From NCBI GenBank assembly GCA_024693925.1, contig JAILKH010000153.1, positions 1-36,177 on the forward strand: a stretch of 36,177 bases of DNA. The letters are read 5' to 3'. The stretch is from Lachnospiraceae bacterium. Its GTDB lineage: Bacteria; Bacillota; Clostridia; Lachnospirales; Lachnospiraceae. Shown piece by piece: positions 14,752-21,741 of this stretch; the first letter of the stretch is position 1; every line of letters begins with the position of its first letter. Under the pieces are notes generated by a model that ran no database searches, was not told the DNA's origin, and saw nothing but the letters and a program-made list of their open reading frames with translations. The position numbers and the translations under genes were made by a program.

Positions 14752-16428
14752 TCAATCAATAAGACCCAGACGATTAATCGCACTGAATATTGCACGAACC
14801 GATGCCCTTGTTATATTTGAGCTTACACCTACACCATAGGTAACACTTCCGTCATTGGCATCCAGTAAATGAATATATGCAGCTGCCTGGGCATTAGCGC
14901 CGCCCTGAAGAGCATGCTCCTCATAATCAAGCACCTTGATATTAATATCCAGATTCTCCTTTAATCCTCTTAATACAGCATCTATAGGACCATTACCCAC
15001 TGCTTCAAAGGAATTCTCCTTATCATGTACCGTGTATGTAAGCTTAATATGAGTATCAAATTCCGTATCATCGGTATCACTTCTGTCATCCACTTTAAGC
15101 TTTCTAAAGTGAAGGGGCTCCTTCATATCAATATAAGAAGCTTTAAAGCTGGCCATTATCTCATCCGGAGAAATCTCGCCTTTCTTCTCCGTGATCGCCT
15201 GAATTACCTTTGCAAACTCTTTATGCATTCCCTTGGGAAGCTTAAAGCCAAAATAGGTATCCATAATAAAGGCAACTCCGCCCTTGCCCGATTGTGAATT
15301 AATACGGACTATAGGCTCATATTCGCGCCCTATATCGGCAGGGTCAATAGTAAGGTAAGGAACCTGCCATATAGAAGAATTACGTTCTTTCATCGCCTTG
15401 ACACCTTTATTTATGGCATCCTGATGAGATCCCGAAAAAGCTGTAAATACAAGCTTTCCTGCATAAGGATGACGGTCATCTATAGGCATTTTAACAAGTC
15501 TTTCATATACCTCGATTATCTCATTGATATTCTCTATATTAAGACAGGGATCGATACCGTCCATAAAGAGATTATAAGCAATATTCAATATATCTATATT
15601 TCCCGTTCTTTCACCGTTTCCGAAAAGAGTTCCTTCCACACGATCAGCTCCTGCCAGCATAGCCAGTTCGGTTGCGGCAATACCGGTGCCTCTGTCATTA
15701 TGGGGATGTACACTTAAGATAATACTCTCCCTGTCTTCAAAATGCCGGTTCATCCATTCCACCATGTCAGCATAAACATTGGGAGTATTAAGCTCTACCG
15801 TTGCGGGAAGATTAAATATAATGGGATTTTCCTTCGAGGGGTTCCATATTCTCTGTACCGCCGTACAGATATCCAGGGCGAACTCCACCTCTGTACCCGT
15901 AAAGCTTTCCGGCGAATATTCAAGTCTTATATTACCCTTAAAGCCGGCAGCCCTTTCCTTTACCCAGGTGGTCCCGTTCTCTGCGATCTTAATTATCTCA
16001 TCCTTATCCATATTAAACACAACATCTCTTTGTAAAACAGAGGTGGAATTGTATATATGGAAGATTACATTCTTTATACCCTCTATCGATTCAAAGGTTC
16101 TTTCTATCTGTTCCTCTCTGCACTGAGACAGCACCTGAACCCATACATCATCCGGTATAAGCTTGCGATCCACCAATTGTCTTAAAAAATCAAATTCGAT
16201 CTGAGATGCTGCCGGAAATCCTATCTCTATCTCCTTAAAGCCCAGCTTGACAAGCATCTCAAAAAATTCTATTTTCTCTTCGACTATCATAGGATCTATC
16301 AATGCCTGATTTCCGTCCCTAAGATCCACGCTGCACCATGAAGGTGCCTTAACTATCTCTTTATCCGGCCACTCTCTTTCCGGAAACTTAAGCACAGGAT
16401 TTTTTCTATATCTTTCCACATTTCTCAT
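14752..16428 (-). CDS. leuA: 2-isopropylmalate synthase, LeuA type 2
   Basis: 558 residues, the long class of 2-isopropylmalate synthase. It condenses acetyl-CoA with 2-oxoisovalerate, the first step of leucine synthesis. The TIM-barrel active-site segment SVDLRDGNQALIDP (about 33-46) and the metal-binding HPHNDRGTGIAATE and GTLFGNGERTGN segments are present. The C-terminal 120 residues form the allosteric leucine-binding domain (GGANAQAAAYIHL). A GGGAGG site lies nine bases before the ATG. leuBCD are not in the window. No T-box or leader peptide fits in the 76-base gap to ptsH, so leucine-responsive control by such elements is not evident. Confidence 0.96.
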   Translation of the reverse strand: MRNVERYRKNPVLKFPEREWPDKEIVKAPSWCSVDLRDGNQALIDPMIVEEKIEFFEMLVKLGFKEIEIGFPAASQIEFDFLRQLVDRKLIPDDVWVQVLSQCREEQIERTFESIEGIKNVIFHIYNSTSVLQRDVVFNMDKDEIIKIAENGTTWVKERAAGFKGNIRLEYSPESFTGTEVEFALDICTAVQRIWNPSKENPIIFNLPATVELNTPNVYADMVEWMNRHFEDRESIILSVHPHNDRGTGIAATELAMLAGADRVEGTLFGNGERTGNIDILNIAYNLFMDGIDPCLNIENINEIIEVYERLVKMPIDDRHPYAGKLVFTAFSGSHQDAINKGVKAMKERNSSIWQVPYLTIDPADIGREYEPIVRINSQSGKGGVAFIMDTYFGFKLPKGMHKEFAKVIQAITEKKGEISPDEIMASFKASYIDMKEPLHFRKLKVDDRSDTDDTEFDTHIKLTYTVHDKENSFEAVGNGPIDAVLRGLKENLDINIKVLDYEEHALQGGANAQAAAYIHLLDANDGSVTYGVGVSSNITRASVRAIFSAINRLGLID

Positions 16429-16468
16429 GTTAATAAAACCTCCCTATCTATAATTCTTATAAAATTAA

Positions 16469-16492
16469 TAAAGTCGGCCAAGGCCGACTTTA
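16469..16492 (-). terminator. Hairpin terminator after ptsH
   Basis: An 11-bp stem (TAAAGTCGGCC, 16469-16479, with 16482-16492) with a very short loop. On the - strand it is followed by TTAATTTTAT. It lies 12 bases after the ptsH stop. The T tract is interrupted, so some read-through into leuA is possible. Confidence 0.75.
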
Positions 16493-16504
16493 CAAAATCC
16501 TATA

Positions 16505-16768
16505 TTATTCACCCAAACCACTCTCTATTGCTTCAACAAGTGATTCAAGTGCTTCCTTCTCGTCCTCACCCTCACACACAAATTCTATTTCATCTCCGCA
16601 CTTAACACAAGCCCCGAGGACACTTAGGACACTCTTTGCATTAGCAGTGTTTTCATGAAAATTAAAAGTAATTAACGACTTAAATTGCATGGCTTCCTTA
16701 CACAGAATTCCGGCCGGTCTTAAATGTAATCCCGTAGGATTCTTGATAGTTACCTTCTGGCTGACCAT
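16505..16768 (-). CDS. ptsH: Phosphocarrier protein HPr
   Basis: 87 residues, full HPr length. The enzyme I-phosphorylated histidine is H15 in TGLHLRPA, and the regulatory serine phosphorylated by HPr kinase in Firmicutes is S46 in NAKSVLSVLG. It therefore fits both sugar phosphotransfer and CcpA-linked catabolite control. No ptsI is next to it. A GGAGGT site lies eight bases before the ATG. It has its own strong promoter and a terminator, so it is probably a single-gene unit inserted between ybbR and leuA. A separate HPr-like Crh protein is an alternative, but Crh lacks H15. Confidence 0.97.
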   Translation of the reverse strand: MVSQKVTIKNPTGLHLRPAGILCKEAMQFKSLITFNFHENTANAKSVLSVLGACVKCGDEIEFVCEGEDEKEALESLVEAIESGLGE

Positions 16769-16825
16769 GTGGACGACCTCCGTTTAGTATAATTCTTTGC
16801 GCAATCGCACAAATCACTAACATAA

Positions 16826-16854
16826 ATTATAGCATATATGTATATTTTAAACAA
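16826..16854 (-). promoter_or_regulatory. Sigma-A promoter of ptsH
   Basis: TTGTTT (16854-16849), a 17-base spacer and a perfect TATAAT (16831-16826) with extended -10 TG. It starts eight bases past the ybbR stop. Transcription should begin near 16819, giving a leader of about 50 bases. That leader holds a small hairpin (16796-16813, TTTGTGC/GCGCAAA with one G-U pair). Confidence 0.85.
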
Positions 16855-16861
16855 GCATTAT

Positions 16862-18205
16862 CTATTCTGCCGACTGCACCTCCGGGAGCAGAATCGTTCC
16901 ATCAATAAGATTAACCCCCGTAGAATCCGCCGGATACAGGCTCACTTCCATCATAGATGCACCGACTACCGTTATTCCCGCCGGCATATTCCACTTAACA
17001 TAAGCATCATAAGACCCGGTATGGAATCCTGTTTCTCCCTCTACAGGCTCTCTCGGTACCATTGAAGAAGCATCTATACTGCCCATTATAACAGAGCCGT
17101 CAAGCAGAGCGATCTCCTCATTAAGCCCCTGTACTTCAACACGTTTGGTACCACCCACATCTACAACAGATGCCATAAATCCCTCCGGAATATTATCTAT
17201 AAGAATATTCGCGGTAGGAATATCTACATAAGCATTTTCAAGCTTACCGACATAAGCCGTAACAACAACGGTTCCGTCACCCGTATCATCAACCATTCTG
17301 ATCCCCGAAGGAAGATAATCGCTTATATTAAAAGTATAACTTAAATCTTCGGAAGCTCCTTCTATCGAAATATCTTCCGCAGGTATATCTATAGCCTCCA
17401 AAGAATTAAATCCTTTTCCGCTTCCCGCTATGGTTACCGTTTCCGGTACTACGGAAACAAGACCTGTATATGAAAAACCTGCTGCCGCAGTTCCCGATAC
17501 CGACGCTCTTATCGGAACTTCTCTTGTTTCAAGAATATCTACATCTACTACTATTTCCCTTACACTTACGGTAAAAGACGAATTATTTACCACATCACCG
17601 TTTCCGTCATAAAGCACAACTTCGGAGCTTGTTCTGATATTGGCGCTTCTTCCCGATACATCCACAGTAGCTACTGCCCTTGATATTTTTGAAATCTTTG
17701 AAACAGGACCGGTTACCGTTGTTATATTAACACTGGGACTGTTACTTCCGACGACGTAACCTTTAGCAGGATTACCCACAGTTTCAACGTTTATGGACAA
17801 TTGTTTCTTCTCAAGATCTTCCACGGCAACCTTTAAATTCTTAGTCAGCGGAGTTATCGAAGATATCATATCCGAATATCTGCTGGTCTTAACATTTATA
17901 GCTGCCGAATTAAGAATAGTCATTTCCTTAAGATCCGCCGTTGCTTTTATATAATCCCTGCTTATCTTTTCAAGTATAGATCTCTTTGCGGAAACCGTAA
18001 CGGATATAACATTACTTCCTTCCAATATTTCATAAGTTTTCCCCTGTGCAGTTATCGCATCCGCATTTAAAACCTCAACTTCTATACCCGAGAAGGTTCT
18101 TGAGATGACAGGATCGTCAATACTTACCACGATGATCCAAAGTATTATGGCTATACCCACAGAGATCAGCTTAAGGCCAAGATTATTTGTCAGTTTTTTT
18201 CTCAT
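16862..18205 (-). CDS. cdaR: YbbR/CdaR-family regulator of the c-di-AMP cyclase
   Basis: 447 residues: a single N-terminal membrane helix (about 13-28, LISVGIAIILWIIVVSI) and then several YbbR repeats in the extracellular part, each beginning with a pattern like the SISVTV/VEVL strands. YbbR proteins bind the membrane cyclase CdaA and tune its activity. The gene overlaps the cdaA end by 23 bases, a conserved arrangement. In many Firmicutes glmM follows; here ptsH does. The ATG at 18205 is preceded by GGCGGGT, a modest site. Confidence 0.92.
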   Translation of the reverse strand: MRKKLTNNLGLKLISVGIAIILWIIVVSIDDPVISRTFSGIEVEVLNADAITAQGKTYEILEGSNVISVTVSAKRSILEKISRDYIKATADLKEMTILNSAAINVKTSRYSDMISSITPLTKNLKVAVEDLEKKQLSINVETVGNPAKGYVVGSNSPSVNITTVTGPVSKISKISRAVATVDVSGRSANIRTSSEVVLYDGNGDVVNNSSFTVSVREIVVDVDILETREVPIRASVSGTAAAGFSYTGLVSVVPETVTIAGSGKGFNSLEAIDIPAEDISIEGASEDLSYTFNISDYLPSGIRMVDDTGDGTVVVTAYVGKLENAYVDIPTANILIDNIPEGFMASVVDVGGTKRVEVQGLNEEIALLDGSVIMGSIDASSMVPREPVEGETGFHTGSYDAYVKWNMPAGITVVGASMMEVSLYPADSTGVNLIDGTILLPEVQSAE

Positions 18206-19076
18206 TTCTTGACCCGCCTTTCCGGAAGATAAATTTCTTTTCTTCCAAAGTTTTACTCTGAAGAATCTCTAACTTACTCCTTAAAAAGCTCTCATCTATG
18301 TTTCTTGACAATTCACCGTTCTGAGCAACGGAAACCCTGCCCGTTTCCTCAGACACAATAATCGTAAGAGAATCCGTTGCTTCCGAAATCCCGACTCCCG
18401 CACGATGTCTGGTACCAAGTTCTTTACTTAATTCCATATTCCCCGATAAGGGAAGATAACAGGTTGCGGCGCTTATCCTGTTTCCACGTACTATCACAGC
18501 CCCGTCATGAAGAGGTGTATTATGTTCAAATATATTGATCAAAAGCTGTGATGAAACAATGGAATCGATCATAATACCGGTAAGCTCATATTCCGTTAAC
18601 AGATCATTATTCTGTATAACTATAAGAGCTCCGGTCTTAGCCTTACCCATTTCATAAGAAGCTCTGACAAGCTCATCTATTGTTTTATCACTAAACAGTT
18701 CACTGGCTACTCTTGTGGGATCAAACTGTATAATACCGGAGAGCACATTTGACCGTCCCAGCTGTTCAAGAGCTTTTCTAAGCTCCGGCTGAAAAACCAC
18801 CACCAGCGCTGTAACGGCAATTCCGGTAACGTTCCTTGCTATCCACAATATGGTAGTCATATCAAACAGAGCAGCAACAAATACAAATACCAAAATGATT
18901 ATGATACCTTTAAGCAGTGACCAGGCTTTTGTATTCTTTATCCATTTAAGTAAATGATATACCAAAAAGGATATTATTATTATCTCTACTACATCCGTCC
19001 ACCTGATCATAGGCATGGAAACCCAGCTCAGATATCGTTCCATATATGATCTAATGGTCTCACTAATATGTTCCAT
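18183..19076 (-). CDS. cdaA: Membrane diadenylate cyclase CdaA
   Basis: 297 residues. Three hydrophobic helices in the first 95 residues anchor the protein, followed by a DAC domain that makes cyclic di-AMP from two ATP. The active-site motifs are DGA (191-193, in LHDGAVIVRGNRI) and RHR (223-225, in GTRHRAGVGISE). It is followed by overlapping cdaR. c-di-AMP controls potassium and osmolyte transport and wall homeostasis in Firmicutes. A weak AGGA precedes the ATG. No terminator is visible in the 105 bases separating it from the upstream membrane protein, so it may also be read from that operon. Confidence 0.96.
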   Translation of the reverse strand: MEHISETIRSYMERYLSWVSMPMIRWTDVVEIIIISFLVYHLLKWIKNTKAWSLLKGIIIILVFVFVAALFDMTTILWIARNVTGIAVTALVVVFQPELRKALEQLGRSNVLSGIIQFDPTRVASELFSDKTIDELVRASYEMGKAKTGALIVIQNNDLLTEYELTGIMIDSIVSSQLLINIFEHNTPLHDGAVIVRGNRISAATCYLPLSGNMELSKELGTRHRAGVGISEATDSLTIIVSEETGRVSVAQNGELSRNIDESFLRSKLEILQSKTLEEKKFIFRKGGSRNEKKTDK

Positions 19077-19181
19077 ACTATTTCCTAATCCAACACATCA
19101 CATTTATTTTCCGCATTTACTCAAGAAATAAATTCTTTACATTTGTTTATGTCACTTATCCCCAACCCATATTAAAAATGT

Positions 19182-20150
19182 TTATTCATCATATTCATAC
19201 TCTTCATATTCACCATCTTCATAGGAATTGAATCTCTTAACATTAACATCAGGGGCTTCAATCGATATTTTGGGTATAGCCTTAACATAATAATAATATT
19301 CGTCATCTTCAAACTGTACATTTTCGGTCCGGGAATAATCTACATTAAATATGAAAAACTGAATAATAAATACTATAACCGATGATACTATGGTTCCCAA
19401 AAAGACTCCGCCTATGGATAAATCCACCTCAAGTGCCGAACAGCCTATAAGAATGATAAGTATGTTGACAATAACCCCGAGAGCCAATGCTATCTTCCAT
19501 GAATGATCTATGGGCAGACTTTTGATCATAAATACCGTTATTACAACTACAGCAAAAGTTATTACCATCAAAAGCATCTGATCGCTTCCAAGTAATCCGT
19601 CTATAAGATATTTAAAGCTTCCCAGAGCCGACTCGGAATCCAAACTGTAGGAGGCTATCTGCTCCTCGTTGTTCTTTATATAATCAAGCATAAAATATGT
19701 AACCGTACCACAGGCCACGGAAACACAGGACATGGGACTTCCCACAAACCCCAATGTTAAAGGTACAACATAGGGTAAACGAAGCATATAGCAGATAGGC
19801 ATAATTATAAGCGTTGCCGAATCCGAAGGGCTGAATCTGAGATAAAGAACAAACATGATCACAAAAAGCATACCCACTATTGCCGCACAGGCCAAAGACA
19901 ATGCGTATAAATGCAATAATATAAACATACCCAATATTATCACTATAAGATTCATCGGCAAAAAAGCGCACAATAAAGCCACAACGAGCACTATTGCACC
20001 ATTATCGATCTTTGACATATAACCCAGATTCGAGTTGATCAAAAGTAACGCAACCAGCGTAAGCACGAACTTAAGAACAGCTATAACGTAGACCTCATAT
20101 CTTGAAAAGAAGCCCGCCAGCTGTTCCTTTATTACAAGTAGATTCGACAT
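19182..20150 (-). CDS. Uncharacterised multi-pass membrane protein with acidic C-terminal tail
   Basis: 322 residues, about eight hydrophobic helices between residues 20 and 265, then a soluble tail of about 55 residues. The tail is very acidic and tyrosine-rich (FEDDEYYYYVKAIPK, and EDGEYEEYEYDE at the end). I recall similar DDEYYYYVKA-type segments in Lachnospiraceae membrane proteins of unknown role but cannot name a family. It is 27 bases after the 129-residue membrane protein and points toward cdaA, so it joins a flagellar/competence group to the c-di-AMP genes. Function unknown. Confidence 0.88.
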   Translation of the reverse strand: MSNLLVIKEQLAGFFSRYEVYVIAVLKFVLTLVALLLINSNLGYMSKIDNGAIVLVVALLCAFLPMNLIVIILGMFILLHLYALSLACAAIVGMLFVIMFVLYLRFSPSDSATLIIMPICYMLRLPYVVPLTLGFVGSPMSCVSVACGTVTYFMLDYIKNNEEQIASYSLDSESALGSFKYLIDGLLGSDQMLLMVITFAVVVITVFMIKSLPIDHSWKIALALGVIVNILIILIGCSALEVDLSIGGVFLGTIVSSVIVFIIQFFIFNVDYSRTENVQFEDDEYYYYVKAIPKISIEAPDVNVKRFNSYEDGEYEEYEYDE

Positions 20151-20177
20151 TTTGGAATCCTCTCTATATATTTATAT

Positions 20178-20567
20178 TCATTCCCATTCATACAATTCCT
20201 CAAGCTCTTTAAGCTGGGAAACATATTTTTTAATATGCTTCTTTGCCCTTCCGAACCTGTAGGCGTATATAAAATACGAAAGCAATAAATAAACGACCAA
20301 AACTATACCGTATTTAACACCGATATCTTTAACGAATTCTGCAATATCCATCTTATAAAAATCCGTGAGAAAACCTTCCAGGTCATACAATATATACATT
20401 GCCACCGCAAGCGCAAAACCTACGGTGGCATACAATGCCGATTTAAGAACCTGGAAGCTTATATAATCACCTCTGAAATAAGAATTTACGGATATATCCT
20501 TTTTCCCCTGCCGGTTTTCATAAGCAGCCATTTTGGTCATTAATTCTATACGATCTTCATTTAACAT
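20178..20567 (-). CDS. Small membrane protein of unknown function
   Basis: 129 residues from the ATG at 20567 (MLNEDRIELM); a TTG two codons earlier is less likely. A polar N terminus is followed by two hydrophobic helices (about 45-62 and 85-106) separated by an acidic loop, and a basic, then acidic C-terminal coil (AKKHIKKYVSQLKELEELYEWE). It lies between the yvyF-like gene (11 bases) and the larger membrane protein (27 bases). In Bacillus the gene after yvyF is flgM, but this protein does not look like FlgM. Function unknown. Confidence 0.85.
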   Translation of the reverse strand: MLNEDRIELMTKMAAYENRQGKKDISVNSYFRGDYISFQVLKSALYATVGFALAVAMYILYDLEGFLTDFYKMDIAEFVKDIGVKYGIVLVVYLLLSYFIYAYRFGRAKKHIKKYVSQLKELEELYEWE

Positions 20568-20578
20568 GATCAATAATC

Positions 20579-20986
20579 CTATCTATTATCAAGGAATCTC
20601 ATCCTCGGGCTGTCCTTTGCCTTTTTCTCAACCTTAGGTGCCTCAGGTTTTCTCATGGCTCCGTTAAGATCATTCATTACTTCCGCCTTACATTTAGCAC
20701 AAAAACGTCCGGTAACGATCGGAGTTCCGCAATTTTCACAGACAATACCCGCTACTGTTGCATCCGCAAATACAAGTCTTTCTTCTTTTATCCACTGCTT
20801 AATCTGCTTCTCGGGAACCTTTATCTCTTCACTTACCATAGCTACTGTAGCGTGAGGTGTATTTCTTATAAATTCCTTGGCTTCCTGAAATTTCTTCTCG
20901 ATGTCATCTTTACATGCCGGACAATAAGGCGGTCCTGCCACGTAATTAAATAATCTTCCGCACATCTTACAGTTTCTTGCATTCAT
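20579..20986 (-). CDS. Flagellar-operon zinc-ribbon protein, YvyF-like
   Basis: 135 residues. The N terminus has a zinc ribbon (C7-x2-C10 and C22-x2-C25, in CKMCGR and CPAC), the middle a helix-turn-helix-like segment (VSEEIKVPEKQIKQWIKEE), and the C-terminal part a second ribbon (CENC and CAKC). This matches the family named for its place in flagellar operons (YvyF in Bacillus, in comF-yvyF-flgM). Here too it follows comF. YvyF-like proteins are thought to act in flagellar regulation, but a precise role is not settled. A GGGAGG site is eight bases before the ATG. Confidence 0.88.
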   Translation of the reverse strand: MNARNCKMCGRLFNYVAGPPYCPACKDDIEKKFQEAKEFIRNTPHATVAMVSEEIKVPEKQIKQWIKEERLVFADATVAGIVCENCGTPIVTGRFCAKCKAEVMNDLNGAMRKPEAPKVEKKAKDSPRMRFLDNR

Positions 20987-21024
20987 AACTAATACCTCCC
21001 TGCCTTTTTTATCTTGTCTTATTA

Positions 21025-21741
21025 TTAAACTGCCGCCGCACCTATAACCGAATAATAAATATTTTCGGCCCCCTTATCAATCAAACAAGCTGCAGCAACA
21101 TCAATTGTACTCCCTGTAGTATATATATCGTCAACAAGTACAATGTTCTTTAATTTTACATCATAATGTTTTATTTTTAAAGCTTTTTTCAAATTATTTT
21201 CCCTTTGGGAAACGCTCAATTCCTTTTGCTTCCTTGTATTTTCACTCCGTATCAATATATCTTCCCTTACCGGGATTCCCAAAATCTCCGATAATTTCTC
21301 GGCAATTACGGAAGCCTGATTATATCCTCTTACATTGTATCTTCTTTTATGAAGCGGTATCGGGATAAAGGCCTGCGGCTGCCAGCTCAGTATCTGATCC
21401 CCAAGGGCCTCGGCCATTACCTTTGCATAATACTCCCCATACTCTTTTCTTCCGCCGTATTTAAATCTGTATATGCTTTCTTTAAGCACATCATCATATT
21501 CAAATACGGCCCTGCCCTTAACAAACCTGTATTTTTCTTCCTTTTCCCTGCACAATTCACATAATCTCATTGCCGGATCCCTTACCGGTCGTCCGCATTT
21601 TAAACAATAGGGATCCCCGATAAGCTTTAATTCTTCCCTACACTCATCACATATAAGCTTACCCGGTTCATTTACAATATCATCGCAAACCGGACATCTT
21701 TTCGGAAAGAAAAGATCCAGAGTCCTTTCATATAATTCCAT
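21025..21741 (-). CDS. comF: ComF-family phosphoribosyltransferase-like protein
   Basis: 238 residues. Eight cysteines in CxxC pairs (16/19, 31/34, 46/49, 61/64) form the N-terminal zinc region, and the C-terminal domain has the PRPP loop VLVDDIYTTGST (201-212). ComF proteins act in DNA uptake for natural competence, and some are linked to replication restart, though no enzymatic product is established. The ATG overlaps the recD2 end by 14 bases with AGAGG just upstream, so the two are translationally coupled. No other com gene is in the window. Confidence 0.95.
   Translation of the reverse strand: MELYERTLDLFFPKRCPVCDDIVNEPGKLICDECREELKLIGDPYCLKCGRPVRDPAMRLCELCREKEEKYRFVKGRAVFEYDDVLKESIYRFKYGGRKEYGEYYAKVMAEALGDQILSWQPQAFIPIPLHKRRYNVRGYNQASVIAEKLSEILGIPVREDILIRSENTRKQKELSVSQRENNLKKALKIKHYDVKLKNIVLVDDIYTTGSTIDVAAACLIDKGAENIYYSVIGAAAV

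Noticed and set aside
16429-16504. Search for a T-box or leader peptide before leuA
   Set aside because: The gap is only 76 bases and mostly filled by the ptsH terminator; no specifier loop or leucine-rich peptide fits.
19077-19181. Possible cdaA promoter and possible terminator of the upstream membrane gene
   Set aside because: No stem with a T tract and no convincing -35/-10 pair; TTGAGT with TGATGT is too weak to call.
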